Positions 1-11,679 of a stretch of DNA of 64,000 bases are shown here, one piece after another; positions within the stretch are counted from its first letter, which is position 1; every line of letters starts with the position of its first letter. The translations under genes were made by a program, and so were the position numbers. The DNA lies in contig JAKGHH010000003.1 in NCBI GenBank assembly GCA_022828595.1, positions 105,981,583 to 106,045,582 on the forward strand, given 5' to 3'. The notes below the pieces were generated by a model. It did not search any database and was not told the DNA's origin. It saw only the letters and a program-made list of their open reading frames with translations. This DNA is from Nelumbo lutea (lineage: Eukaryota > Streptophyta > Magnoliopsida > Proteales > Nelumbonaceae).

Positions 1-1560
1 GGCTCATGCTCTTCTGTAATGCAAGCATAAGTTGTTACATAATCCTGAAGCCAGACAGAAGGTTTTGTAGCTCTCATTGATCGACCTTGATCATCGTGAG
101 TCTCTTCTTCAAAATTTTCAATGTGCTCTTCAGGTACATCAACAGTTGTATCAATTTGTTGCTTTTGAATCTTTTGAAAAGATTCTACTTCAACTTTCTC
201 TGTTGTCTTAGAGCTTGATTCTTTTTGCATCGAATCTTCATTGAAAACAACATCTCAGCTAACAACTATCTTGTGGGCAGTAGGATTTCATAATCTGTAT
301 TCCTTTGTACCTTCTGGATAGCCAAGAAAAATACACTTTTTAGACATTGCGTCTAGTTTGGTCCTTTTCTCCTTAGGAATCCAAACATAAGCATCACAAC
401 CAAATGTACATAGGAAAGAATAATCAACAGGGTTTCCTAACCATACCTCTTATAGAATTTTGCAATCAAGTGCCGTAGTGGGAGAGCGATTTACTAGGTA
501 ACATGCCGTATTGACTATTTCTGCCCAAAAGTACTGCTCCAGCCTAGCTGCACTCAACATGCTTCTAGCTCGATCCATAAGTGTACGATTCATCCGTTTA
601 GCAAGTCCGTTTTGTTGTGGAGTTCGTGGAACCGTATACTGTCTCAGAATGCCATGCTCATTGCAAAATCCTTCAAATTCTTTTGAGGTATATTCTTTCC
701 CATTGTCGGTTCTTAGACACTTAATTCTTTTCCCCTTTTGAATTAATAAAAGAGATAGTATAAAAGACACTTAATTCCCATTGTCTCATTAATAAAAGAG
801 ACAAAGTATAATGAACCTTCAAGAGATTCCGTAGTAGCTTCCCACGTATCAGAGTGTATTAGATCTAATACCTCTCTACTCCTAGCTTTAGACTTGTGAA
901 AACTAGCTATATGGTGTTTTCCAAATAAACAATTTTCACAAAAATTCAAATCAGTAGATTTTAAACCAGGAAGTAGATTTTGATCAAGAATTACCTTAAG
1001 TCCTTGTTTGCTCATATGACCCAAACTTCTGTGCCAAATCATGACAGAATCGGTCACAACATTTGCAACGATGGCATCGCCGACCATGGTATCCCCGATC
1101 AAGTGGTATAACTTCTCTTGTAATTTGCCTTTTGCAATTACCATAGCTCCTTTACTGATCTTCAATTGGCCATTTTCTCAAAAAAACTTGTAACTGTCTT
1201 CATCAAACTTTCCCAGTGATAGGAGATTCTTTCACAGTTTAAGAACATACCGTATACTAGAGATTGTACGAGTGATGTCGTCAAACATAGTAATTCTAAT
1301 GTCTCCAATTCCCACTATGTTGCATGTGCTATTATCGCCCATGTAAATAGTCCCACCATTGCATGATTGGTATGTATAGAACCAATCTCTGCATGGCGTC
1401 ATATGGAAAGAAGCACAAGAATCTAATATCTAGTTATGCTTTAAATTTTCACAATAATCAATAGACAGTACTTCCCCATCTTCTAATGAATCACTTCCTT
1501 TTGCGATGTTTCCTTGGGAATTATTTGAAACCGGATTTTTGCTAGAGTTGGGCCAATTTT
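1..1560 (-). pseudogene. pol: copia pol remnant: protease, GAG-pre-integrase, integrase
   Basis: Downstream of the zinc knuckle, the minus strand encodes a protease-like stretch with D-S-C-A-S-F-H-M (1400-1430; usually D-S-G-A), then the GAG-pre-integrase domain with W-H-R-S-L-G-H-M and C-E-N-C-L-F-G-K (1165-900). The integrase core follows, with L-R-T-D-N-G-K-E-Y (about 715) and P-Q-Q-N-G-L-A-K-R-M-N-R-T (about 600), where the catalytic glutamate normally before R-M-N-R is lysine. A 30-bp direct repeat around 745-800 disrupts the integrase frame. The stretch 1-449 carries the variable linker after integrase (F-L-G-Y-P-E-G-T-K) and reaches the edge before reverse transcriptase. Confidence 0.85.
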
Positions 1561-1627
1561 GCTCTGCTTTGGGTTGCCAACAATCTTTTCGAAGGTGCCC
1601 CTTCTTACCACAATTCCAACACTTGAG

Positions 1628-2300
1628 TCATTTCTTGTTGCCTCTCGACTTGGATCTCGTTTGATTTTTTATAGAGTCGTTTCTCTCATTCGATCTACCT
1701 CGTACCATCATTGCATCACTTGAAGAATTCTCACCAACTTTTCTACGAGATTCTTCTGTAAGCAACATAGAAATAATAGATTCTAATGACAGATCTTTAG
1801 TATTGCTCAAATTCATTATCAAACTATCCCAAGAGTCTGGCATAGAACAAAGCAAAAGAGCAATATTTTCTTCGTCATCAATACGTACCTCTACAGTTGC
1901 TAATTTGCTTATTAGAGTGTTGAACTCATTCAAGTGTACTTGCAAAGAGGCTCTGTCCTTCATCCTCAGATTGTAAAGTTATCGTCGGAGAGATTTTATT
2001 GGACATTGATTTCCCCTCGTAGAGATTCTGCAACTTGTCCCATAAACCTTTGGCAGTGGTTTCCTCGAACACGTTGAATAAAACCGAATCTTCTAAAGCA
2101 AGAAGAATATCAGGCATGGCTATCTGGTTTTTCTTCTCAAAATCTTCGTCTTTCATATTAGCAGGCTTCTTCTCTTTTCCTTCTATGGCAATTGCACAAT
2201 CTTCTTTCACCAACATAGTATGCATCTTCAGCTTCCAAATTGCATAGTTGGATCCGTTGAATTTCGGTATGTCGAACCGGGTAGAGCTCGAACTCGCCAT
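1628..2300 (-). pseudogene. gag: copia gag (UBN2-type) remnant
   Basis: The likely start is the ATG at 2300-2298, 67 bases after the primer site, giving MASSSSTRFDIPKFNG, the usual N-terminus of copia gag. The UBN2-type capsid region follows with a W-D-K-L-Q-N-L-Y motif. Near 1950-1965 the frame changes and a stop is read, after which gag continues (K-D-R-A-S-L-Q-V-H-L-N) in another frame to 1628. Just beyond, 1560-1625 encodes a CCHC zinc knuckle (C-W-N-C-G-K-K-G-H-L-R-K-D-C) after an in-frame stop. It would form the virus-like particle shell if intact. This copy is not translatable as one protein. Confidence 0.85.
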
Positions 2301-2366
2301 ATTCAACACGTGCAATACTAGAACAGCAAATACAGATTTCGACAGAATTCCGAAATAGAACCGTGT

Positions 2367-2380
2367 GACTCTAATACCAA
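2367..2380 (-). promoter_or_regulatory. Primer-binding site of the copia element
   Basis: One base after the LTR, the minus strand reads TTGGTATTAGAGTC, close to the TTGGTATCAGAGC used by plant copia elements to bind the 3' end of initiator methionine tRNA. The mismatches fit the decayed state of the copy. Confidence 0.75.
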
Positions 2381-2381
2381 T

Positions 2382-2842
2382 TGTTGGAATTGCACAACGG
2401 AAATAATGTAATCTGTACGTGCACAAAAAGAAAATAAAAAGCAGATAGCAATAGAGAAAGAAAAAGAAAGAGAGAATACCAGATTTATATGGTTCGACCA
2501 AAATACCTACATCCACAAACAGCAGTTCGGAGCTTTTTTCTTACTATAAACAGAAGAAAATACAAAGATGACATCACCGAAATTACACTCGTACCCGATA
2601 CTCAGTACACCCAAACACAATACGCTTCTCAACACATTGCATACACTAAAATGAAATAAAGTATATTTTGAACTAACATAAGAAGGAACCCCTATTTATA
2701 CTTGAGCTTACGGGTATAATGGGATTTTTAAAAATTTTCTTCATAATTAAGCAACAACTGGAAGAAAGAAACAACTGGGCTGTGAATTGGTGAGCTCAGC
2801 TCGGTGGGCCACCCACTGGCCCACCTTTTTTACTTTTCAACA
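2382..2842 (-). repeat. 5' LTR of the copia element
   Basis: On the minus strand it begins TGTTGAAAAGTAAAAAAGG and ends TTCCAACA, giving the TG...CA termini of an LTR (461 bp). A TATA box, TATAAATAGG, lies at 2700-2691 and would start transcription about 30 bases downstream. The last 100 bases are pyrimidine-rich, as is usual for a copia R-U5 region. The partner LTR is off the left edge, so divergence cannot be estimated. Confidence 0.85.
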
Positions 2843-4535
2843 TTGCAGAAGCAACAAGTGGAAGAAGAAAAAGAAATTGTCTTCTCTGTTTGCAGATTGT
2901 AGAAGCAACAACTGGGCTCGTCTAAAGTCTGTTCTATTTGCTCTTGTGCATCAGAACTTCTGATCATATCATGGATTTTCATTTTTCATTTTTTTTTTGT
3001 AAGCAATGACAGACTTTTCAGAAGCGGATTTGTTGGGCTGTGAATTTTCCTCCGACGCCACATCACAATTTCACAACCACAACCCTTGCTCGTGAATTTT
3101 CCTGCGGAGCAGAAATTTGGAGACGCTAATTCATAGAAAAGGAGTGATTGGAGACGCTAATTCTGAACTGAAGTGTTCATTTTTTCTAATGTTTTAAGCA
3201 GACAACGCAAAACCCGAGCTGTAATCATTCAAAATCGGTGAAGAAGCCATTGCAACCCAAGCTCACGATATTAAAAACTTAAAATTAACAGAAAGAAGCC
3301 GTTGAAACCTCTCTTCTTCTTGAACTAGAAACTATTGTTTCAGAGAACACCTCTTAAGGCACTATTTCAAATGAGACAAAGATAGCGTAGGTGTCGGAGA
3401 CGAAGACAGACACGGAACCGGAGTCCGAGATGGACACGGAATCTAAGATGATGATGAGATGGAGATGGGGTCGGAGTTAGATTTGGAGTCGGTGACAGAG
3501 ACGGTGACAGAGATGCGCTGCTTACGTATTAATGGGTTCTTCTTTTGGATCGAAGAGAGTTGGGAGCCAGGCCATGATTTGCAAGGTTAGAAACCGACAG
3601 TTTGGAAATTGACTTACAGCGGTTCCGAACAGAACAATGACGGGCATTGTTCGTCTGCAACTTACAATTGGTCCTAAAACGTTGAAGTCAACCTCTGTTC
3701 AAACCCACAATCAACATTTTGGGTTTTGGACCTGGTTCATCGATTCCTCTATTCATGGGAGAGATGAGGGAGAAAGAAGAGAGAGTGAGAGGGGAGTATG
3801 GATGGAATCAAAATTTCATCCACTACCTCTGAATGCGCTCAGAGGTAGCTTGGGCGGTAGAACTGGGGAGAGCGCGGAGGTAGGGAGCGAGAGAGAGAGA
3901 GAGTACAGGTTGAGAGAGGGGAGAGTGGAGATCAAGAGGGGAGAGAGAGATCAGAGAATACAGGTTGAGAGAGGGCAGTGGAGTTGAGCCTCTGAAAGCT
4001 GAGAAATGTGTCAAAATTTTTATTTTGAAAATTTAGAAAAGAATGATGAGCAAAATAGTTTTTTTTTAATCCTTTTGACAATAAGGAAAGTATTAGTAAA
4101 TTGTTAAAAACAGTAAAAATAGAATTAATCAATTTTCAACATTTAATCAGTTCACTAAATTTATAATGATAGTTTAAGAAATTTACCCTAAAATATATGA
4201 AACCCTAATTCATCCACCGGATCAACTGATCCAAATTATATCATTGATTCCAAAGCCGTTGCATTCAGTTAATTCAATCTCATATTCAATTGGGATTAAC
4301 TGAATGAGATAGTCTTGTATCAGGCCGTTAAATCAATGATCACTCCCCACAACAATTTTACAATAGGCTCACAATAAGAGGTTAAATGATTGTGAGCCTC
4401 ATATATTTATAACTCGTGTGGAGTGTTATTTTCCGTTTCACAGCTCACTCAACAGCTATTGCTCTCAGTTAATCCTATCTCCATTGTATTTGATGGTCAA
4501 TTATTATCGTTATCATTTACAGCTCTCATTAGACT
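2843..4535. other. Intergenic, no gene recognised; purine-rich tract 3760-3985
   Basis: No conserved coding signal was seen. The 116-codon open frame at 3637-3987 is low-complexity R/E/G-rich translation of a GA-rich tract. That tract repeats the word TACAGGTTGAGAGAGGG at about 3904 and 3960, a local duplication of roughly 55 bp. A run of GGAGA/CGGAG repeats lies at 3390-3510. Confidence 0.6.
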
Positions 4536-4813
4536 ATATTTTTTAAAATCGAATCACACGGTTGGACCGGTCACCTGATTAGTTTCGTTTTTTTTTTAAA
4601 TCGTTTTTTCTTCAAAACTATTGATTTTAGTAAGCAAATCGCTGAATCGGTCAGTTAACCATTTGAACCATTTGAATGATTTTGGTCATTTTTCAAGATT
4701 TTTTAATTTTTTTTGTTAGAATTGACCGACTATTCGAGTCAAATAATCGAACCATTTGAACCGATAACTGGACTCCTGACCAATTCGATCACCGGATCGA
4801 TTTTAAAAACCAT
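4536..4813 (-). mobile_element. Mutator-type MITE, family M, copy 1
   Basis: Reverse-oriented member of a 270-280 bp family also found at 30042-30319 and 42980-43253. The termini read ATATTTTTTAAAATCG on the left and, inverted, ATGGTTTTTAAAATCG on the right. The interior has shared words such as GGTCAGGAGTCCAGTTA and TAAAATCAATAGTTTTG. Flanks TCATTAGACT (4526-4535) and GCAGTAGATT (4814-4823) agree at 7 of 10 positions, a decayed 10-bp target duplication. That length points to the Mutator superfamily. No coding capacity. Confidence 0.75.
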
Positions 4814-5700
4814 GCAGTAGATTGTAAAGGTGATTTTCTTTTACGCCAAAAAAAGGTGAGAGGTAAGTTTGTTGAATCTGGATCACTTGCCAATGAAATA
4901 CATTCAAATATCTTATACCAACACAATCTGACACTGCATGACATGATGGATCCCACTTTTATGATGAGTCCCAATCTTACCTTACGATGTGTCAGATCAT
5001 ATTATTAAAGGGTTGGAATATGTTTTATTGGCAAGAGATCTCAATTTATTTGTTGATGGTGTGTACAAGGTATTAATGTAATTTTCTGGCAAAAAAGTTG
5101 TAATTACCCGAATCCCTTCAAATTTTCAAACCCAACGACAAAACAAGAATCAGGGTATGAACGCAGAGTTTCATTGTGTGAAGGTGGCAGATGTTACAAA
5201 CGTATTATTTGGAAAAAGGCAACAATTTGTGAGAATCGGAGCCAAAACCGCATATTTAAGCTCAGAATGAAGTGATAACAAATATTTCTTGGCTAAATAC
5301 TTCACGGAACAAGTTTAAATGCATATGAGGTTGTGTTTGGCATGGCACGCCATGGTACCATTGGCATTACGAAAATGAGAAAATATCAAATTCAACGTTT
5401 TTTCAAACTATTTCCTGAATTTCAAGGCGTGGATATTTTCTGGAACAACGGTTCCAAACAAGGCTGCATTTCTCGATGCACTATTTTTTTCTGATGTGGT
5501 GTAGACGTGGAGCCGTTTTCTGAAGCAACAGCATCAATGCAAAACACCAACTTATTATGCAAAAGAGAGAAAAAGGCATTGTTTGCTAAGGTTTGCTAAT
5601 AGTATCATAATTCATAAGAGCAAATGTATACTTTGGCAATATCATTCTTATGTATTAAACATTTTAAAATCTACGGATGAGATGGTAATCAAGGTATAAG
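4814..5700. other. Intergenic, no gene recognised
   Basis: AT-rich non-coding sequence. A pair of GTTTGGCATGG-like and CCAAACAAGG words (5333 and 5455) hints at an old TIR element, but the ends could not be fixed. Confidence 0.5.
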
Positions 5701-6007
5701 TAGGGGTAAGCATTTGGGTTTATTCGGTTAAAAATCGAATCGAATAAACCAAATTTTCAAACCGAAATAACCAAAACAAAAAAATTTTGGTTATTTTGTT
5801 TGAAACCAAATTTTAATAATATATCTATATAATATATTATGAAAGCAAATTTAATTATATTAATATATAAATATTAAAGTCTGATTTATTCGGTTAACCA
5901 AATTTGTAATTCTAAAAATCGAAATCGACCTACTCAAAAACTGAACAAACTGAAACTGAAGTTTTTGGTTTGATTTTTCTGTTTTAACCGAATAATGCTC
6001 ACCCCTA
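5701..6007 (+). mobile_element. hAT-type MITE, TAGGGGTG family, copy 1
   Basis: Ends TAGGGGTAAGCATTTGGGTT and, inverted from the right, TAGGGGTGAGCATTATTCGG. Flanks GGTATAAG (5693-5700) and GCTATAAG (6008-6015) match at 7 of 8 positions, the 8-bp duplication expected of hAT elements. The interior is AT-rich with subterminal TTCGGTTAA and TTAACCGAA words. Non-coding. Confidence 0.8.
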
Positions 6008-6358
6008 GCTATAAGTTATTCATAAGGATTAAATTAAAGCGTATAAATTTTTGGCTAGCTTATGTGATTTAAATAGAAAAGTGACCAACATTTAACTTTT
6101 TTTTCGTTTTAAAATTATTACTATAACCTTAAGGGCAATGCATTCAACAATAATCAAAACACAGTTACATCGAGTCCATAAAGATCTAGCTGTATCTTCA
6201 TCCGCATTCAATCATAAAACCTTTAAATCTGTATTCAAAACCATCTTGTTAAAAATGACTATACAATTAAAAAAATTTTAAAAAATCCTAATTATTTTTA
6301 ACTTATATTTATAATATGTATATAAATATAAAATGCTAAACTTATCAATTATAAATTT

Positions 6359-6393
<35 letters not shown>

Positions 6394-7132
6394 TTTTGTA
6401 GGGACTTGGATTTTATTTGGATTGAATGGGATTAAGGTTCTGTTCGCTTTTCGTTAAATTACTTACCTAGGTAAATGCACTAATTTGAATCTATCCGGGT
6501 ATGTGCATTTACCCATGTTTTTTTATTTTCTAAGTAAATAGGGCAATGACCATTTTAGCCATAAAAATCCATTATTAAAAGGGGCATTTTTGTCCTATTC
6601 AAGTGTTTGCAATTTTTCATCCAGATGGGAAAGTTATTTGTCCACCTAGGAGATGGGGGTAAGTGATACATTGAAAAATAAACTTTCTTTGATCCCTACA
6701 AAAATTTGAATAAAGAATATAGGCTTTTGTGGTCAATAAGAACCAAAATCCTATTAACCAACTTTTCCCCTTCTCAAAATCTAAAAATAAGAATGCCCCC
6801 TAAATTTGCATCCAATTCGATTATTAACTGAATGCAAATTCTTACATCTAAATCCAAAATAATCGAATTTGGAGTTGAATCAGACATCAAATTTCCAGAG
6901 TCCATTGACATCCCTAAGAGTATAGGATAGAACTTAAAAAATCATGGGAAGTGGACCAAGTCCAAGCAAAAGAACAGGTAAGTGCATATCTTGACTTTAT
7001 GGGTTGGTTGATTATAGATTGTGTGAAAGGATAATCTTGAAATTTTCAATGAGCATGAAGATGCTCTGAAGAGATTGAGAATTAGCCTCTAACAAGAGTT
7101 TTACCTACCATCCCAAAATAAATAAATAAATT
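6008..7132. other. Intergenic, AT-rich, with a (TAA)n microsatellite at 6362-6393
   Basis: No coding signal. About eleven TAA units lie at 6362-6393. At 6440-6660 words such as ACCTAGGTAAATGCA and its partial inverse suggest an old palindromic element without clear ends. Confidence 0.5.
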
Positions 7133-7863
7133 GCCCCTCACAACATCCTATGGCACATCCCGGGAAACATCTTTCTATGATAATATAAAAAATGATGATG
7201 TCATCGTTCAGAAATGTTTTCAATACAAGGGGGAATGCAACGGCTTTGGAAGTGACGTGGAAGGGAAGGTTGCCATGCTTCTGCTCTTGGTCCTTGGCAT
7301 GGACTGTGCCTGGGTTCGGATAGCAAGTGACGTGGAAGGGAAGGTTAGACCCTAACTCGAGCTTATTATTTTAAGACGGTGGGTATGTCGAGAAGTTGTA
7401 TGATGGACATCATGTTGTATTTGTTAGCCTGGGTTCGGATAGCAAGTGACGTGGAAGGGAAGGTTAGACCCTAACTCGAGCTTATTGTTTTAAGACGGTG
7501 GGTATGTCGAGAAGTTGTATGATGGACATCATGTTGTATTTATTAGGAGCGGACCAGGCATTGAACCCCTCACATAGTTATGTTGTAATGCGGCTTTGAA
7601 GATGAGCAACCATTGTCGGTAGAGTTCATCGAGAGAATTCCTCCTCCCGTCAAGGATTTTTGTTTATCTCACAAAAACTCTATTAATTGAAGTTCATGCT
7701 GAACTAATAAACTCGTTTCTTCAAGGAGTTCAAACCAGCCTCCCACAACATAGAACATCTTGGCCTTGTATTGGGAATATCTTTTAATGATGATATCATT
7801 ATTTTTTATATTATCATTAGGAGATGTTCTTAATACATGGCAGGAATGTGTTGTGGGGGATTG
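7133..7863. mobile_element. Unclassified element bounded by ~100-bp inverted repeats
   Basis: The left arm (7133-7233) and the inverse of the right arm (7763-7863) share ATGATAATATAAAAAATRATGATRTCATC and end in CAATACAAGG, with the outer words CTCACAACAT and CCCACAACAC. The interior holds a 119-bp tandem duplication (7308-7426 and 7427-7545) and the word AGTGACGTGGAAGGGAAGGTT three times. No protein was recognised. It could be a foldback-type transposon or two opposed copies of a short repeat. Confidence 0.55.
7308..7545 (+). repeat. 119-bp tandem duplication, two near-identical units
   Basis: Units start with GCCTGGGTTCGGATAGCAAG at 7308 and 7427 and run to TTGTATTTRTTAG. Very few differences were seen by eye (for example A/G at 7362 against 7481), so the duplication is recent. 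It lies inside the inverted-repeat element. Confidence 0.9.
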
Positions 7864-9035
7864 ATTTGATCTCTTTTTCAAGTTGTTAATTTGTGAAGAC
7901 TTGTGTTGTGAGGAGTTTATTTTAGTAGATTGTTGCTCTCTCTCTCTCTCTCTCTCTCAAGCAGTTTCTCTTCAAAAACTGATTTGAATCATAGAGCACT
8001 GTTTTAGTCTCAGGATAGAAGATGATGAACTATGTTTTTCTAAAAGATAGTTTTGACATTGTAAATCGCATATAATATCACTTGATATAGATACCTGATG
8101 GATTATTAATAGCACGTTTTAAAGTTTGAAAATTAAATTGACACTAAACCCAAAATACAGGATATTAATTGAAAATTTTACCTCCCAAAGGATACAAAAT
8201 ACAAGGTTTTAACTTTAAACTCTATTTATTTGTAGTTATTCTCTTTCCCAATTAAGTTTAAGGCTTAGTTTGAAAAGAATATAAATACATATAAAATATA
8301 AGAATTTACACTCTACATATTTGTATTTGTAATCTTTACCAAATGAGTATAAGGAAAATTTGATGATATGCACCGAGAAAGGAACATTTTTGGCCCTCCA
8401 TTCATTGCAAGCCACGTTATCTATCTGTGTAGCATATAGAAGAGATAAGACTTCCCACAGGACAAGCCCGTGCCCACACCGTTCCAACGCCATTATAACC
8501 TTCCACTGGGAATATCTCCCCATGACGGACGCTGAACTCCATATTGAAGGGATCGAAATTGTTTGACAGGAAGAAGATGGAGGAAAGTAAGAAACCAAAT
8601 AAAGAAAACGTGGAAAACAGTGAAAGAAAGAGAGAAGTCCCATGCGGCAGATTTTGTATGGAAGACCGAAAAGCACCTCTTTACAGGCATAATCCGGTGT
8701 AGACCCCTTCTGAAAAAAAAAAGGAAGAAAATGTGAATTCAGACACAATAGACCTCCTAGTCCACTTCAGATCTGTCACGGATCAGACTTGTTTCTTAAG
8801 CCATGGCTTCTTGGTTTATGCGAAAAGCGATCCTCTAATTCCCGAATCCACCTATCCGGCTTTCTCTCTTGGGATTCTCTTCGACTCTTTTCTATATTAT
8901 TATTATTATTATTATTTATTGGCCAATAAGGAAAACGACTTCGATCGTCTCGTCCCCAAACATAGAGAGAGAGAGGGAGGGAGGGAGGAGGATTCTCAAC
9001 TACGAACATACAACGCCGTGAATTGAACGCAAGGT
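7864..9035. other. Upstream region of the esterase gene; (CT)n at 7932-7959
   Basis: A CT dinucleotide run lies at 7932-7959. The 170-codon minus-strand frame at 8748-8236 shows no domain and is probably chance. 8895-8920 is a (TAT)n run and 8955-8990 is a GAGAG/GGGA-rich tract typical of a plant 5' leader. No unambiguous TATA box was chosen. Confidence 0.5.
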
Positions 9036-10815
9036 ATGCTCTCATTGATACTTTTCATCCTCTTGGCTTATGCCTGGTTATTGAAACCGGCGCAAGTGGT
9101 TCATGGATCTGGGTTTTTATACAAGGACATCTTCCTTCTTGCCGGGCAGAGTAACATGGCCGGCAGAGGAGGCGTCGTTGATGAGAAATGGGACAGATTA
9201 ATCCCTCCCGAAATCAAACCAAAACCGTCGATTCTCCGGTTCAGTGCAAAGCTCAGATGGGAGGAAGCTGCGGAGCCTCTTCACGCCGACATCGATGTGA
9301 ATAAGACGTGCGGAGTCGGACCCGGTTTGGCGTTTGCAAACGTGATAAGGGACAAGGATTCAAGCATTGGGGTGGTGGGTTTGGTGCCTTGCGCAGTGGG
9401 AGGGACGAATATCCTCGAGTGGGCACGGGGGACTCACCTGTACAATCAGTTGGTGAAGAGGGCTATGGCATCTCTCAATGAGGGTGGAGCCATTCGAGCA
9501 ATCCTCTGGTACCAGGGTGAGAGCGACACCCTGTCTAAATCCGACGCCCAATCGTACAAGGAGAACTTAGAGAAATTCATTCAAAGCCTACGCTCTGATC
9601 TCAACTCTCCTATGATCCCAATAATCCAGGTATCTCTAATTCTCTATCTATCTGCCGACTTTTATTATATTTTTTCTTTCTCTCGACTGTTGACTCGAGT
9701 GTTTGATCTGAGACAAATGGGTATGATCCCACGTTGCTATTATATAGAATGAGCTAGTAATTGGTTGGTGCATGTGCCTCTCATTTGATTTGAGCATTTG
9801 GGAAAACCTGTTCTAGACTAGTAGAATGTTCCATCTGTTGCTACATTAAGAAGCTACACCTCATTCCTGCTGGCTGCGGGCTGCTGCTATGGAGGCTTCA
9901 AAGTTCAAACCCTCCGCTCATCTCTTTACATTAGAAGTCCAAATCCAACAGTTTTGACATGCGGAGGAAGTCAACGGGTTGCGATATTGGCACAATGGAT
10001 TGGGATTACAATTACATTGGGCTTGGATCAAATGTCTCAGGAGTCGGGGATTGGTTGAGATGAGTACAACAACCCAGGCCGATCCGTAGTCCATAGAGTA
10101 ATTTTCAGTTGGATACCTAATATATATGACATTGGATAGCATTTTATCTTTATATAAATTAATATATTACAATCCAAACGTCCACATGGTCCATCACCTA
10201 ACTTTAACCAACCTTATGCCATTTTGGGCCCCATCAGACCAGTACTAACATTTGGGTATCTTTTCCAGTGTGGCTACAATACATCCAATCAACATTTGTT
10301 TCTTTTTTTCCCGAGAATTCTTTTGGCTCTAGCGGTGGTAGTTATTTGAATCTGAACGTATAAAAGGGAAAGCACAGCTGAAGACCTAAAGCTGTGGAGT
10401 GGAGAAGTGGGACCAAGGATCTTGGGCTTTCTATTTCAACCCTTCTGCCTGGAAAGCCCAGAACCCGAGCCGGGCCCAGGCTAGTGGGCGTGTCACAGGT
10501 GCAAGGTCCGGCCTGGGCCTGTCCCATGATCACCCCTAGGGTCAAGACCCACAACCCATCTAAAAGTTTTTGGTGTATGTGTAGATGGCTCTGGCATCAG
10601 GACAAGGGCCGTTCGTAGAGACGGTAAGGGAAGCTCAGCTGGGAACCGACCTACCAAACGTTAGGTGCGTTGACGCCAAGGGACTGCCACTTGAAGTAGA
10701 TAACTTGCACCTCACAACACCTGCTCAATTAACGCTTGGGGAGATGTTGGCTGACGCCTTCCAAAATTATTTTCAAGGTTCAATCCCCATCACCAGTGAC
10801 GCTCCCAGGAGATAG
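9036..10815 (+). CDS. Probable carbohydrate (acetyl) esterase, SASA domain, SGNH family, two exons
   Basis: Exons 9036-9629 and 10585-10815 are joined by a 955-bp GT-AG phase-0 intron and encode 274 residues. The protein resembles the plant family typified by Arabidopsis At4g34215, a SASA-domain SGNH hydrolase thought to remove acyl groups from carbohydrates. Visible motifs are a hydrophobic N-terminus (residues 1-24, likely signal peptide), A-G-Q-S-N-M with the nucleophile at Ser39, V-P-C-A-V-G-G (118-123), W-Y-Q-G-E-S-D (158-164), and D-N-L-H-L-T with Asp237 and His240 completing the catalytic set. Length is near the family's usual 260-280. The start is the first ATG before the signal peptide. 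Exon 2 opens with Met where relatives have Val after I-I-Q; the frame and acceptor (TGTGTAG) support the junction. The reading frame is intact, so this is likely functional and secreted. Confidence 0.9.
10420..10541 (-). mobile_element. Possible TAGGGGTG-family fragment in the esterase intron
   Basis: Read on the minus strand from 10541, the sequence begins TAGGGGTGATCATGGGACAG and continues in GGCCCAGGC-type words, like one end of the hAT family described elsewhere in the window. The opposite end was not found, so this is a partial copy at best. Confidence 0.35.
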
Positions 10816-11679
10816 ATAGCACGGTTTGTTTTCATTTTTCAAACTTTTTTCAATGGGCCCACAGCATAGGATGCTTGAACGATCCTGACCACCTGATTCG
10901 GATCAACAACCTTTGGGCGGATGAAATATGGGAGTTGTTAGCAAATTGACCCACTGCAATAGATGCGATACAAATGTTGTATAGTGCACAATATCACAAG
11001 TGTTGTGGCCTTGTGGGTTCACCAAAAAAATGTATCCGAATTCCTGAACTAAATTGGCAGTAAGAATAAGCAAAGCGCACGTGAGTGAACCCCACTCGAG
11101 CTTTTCAAATATATCCTTGAGCCCTCTGCTTGTATTTTGCTAAGTATCATTTTTTGTCATTTGTTCGTATGGGCTAAATGTGACTTGTCGTGGTATTTTC
11201 CTTGTCAAGGCTAAGTCTTTGTTTGTTTGTATCACTGGTGCAAATGAAGTGTCCAATTCTTTGGTTTAATTTTACTACAGATTTTATATACATTTTTTTT
11301 TGTTTATTTATATTGCAGACAAGTTAAAATAAAACCAGAATAAAATAAGGTACATCCCCCGAGGCAAAAATCAACTAAATTTGCAATTTTTTCGTTTACA
11401 CTCTCATGCACTTGTCCTAATATATATAAAATTGCATTGTAAACAAGCATAGATTTTCAATTGATATCTCCCACCTTGTGTAATTCCTCCTCATTTAACA
11501 TAAAAAAAAAAAAAAAAAAAAAAAACATAGCCTTTAGTAGATTTTTTAATGCCCATACCATTAGAATTTTTGGGATAAGTTGATTGTACTTCACCTCAGA
11601 ATTCTAAATTCAAGTGAGGACCTATAACAATTCAAAATTATAAATGCATTCATCTATAATACCCATACTTGCTCGTGAG
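10816..11679. other. 3' flank of the esterase gene; poly-A run at 11503-11525
   Basis: It contains the presumed 3' UTR. AATAAAA-like words occur at 11326-11345 but are far from the stop, so the polyadenylation site is not assigned. A 23-base A run lies at 11503-11525. No coding sequence was recognised. Confidence 0.5.

Larger units (their letters stand above)
1..2842 (-). mobile_element. Ty1/copia LTR retrotransposon, 5' portion, decayed
   Basis: Read on the minus strand the order is LTR (2842-2382), primer-binding site, gag, CCHC knuckle, protease region, GAG-pre-integrase and integrase core; then the window edge cuts the element before the reverse transcriptase. This gag-PR-IN order is diagnostic of copia. 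Coding is broken by stops and frame changes in gag, protease and integrase, so this copy cannot be autonomous. Bases 2843-2847 (TTGCA) would be the 5-bp target duplication, but the other flank lies outside the window. Sequence just beyond the LTR (2843-2930) echoes LTR-internal words such as GAAGCAACAACTGGGCT, so some local duplication may precede the insertion. Confidence 0.9.

Noticed and set aside
3637..3987. 116-codon plus-strand open frame
   Set aside because: Composed of R/E/G-rich translation of a GA-rich low-complexity tract; no domain and no splice context.
8236..8748. 170-codon minus-strand open frame upstream of the esterase
   Set aside because: No recognisable motif, irregular composition, and it overlaps the promoter/leader of a well-supported gene on the other strand.
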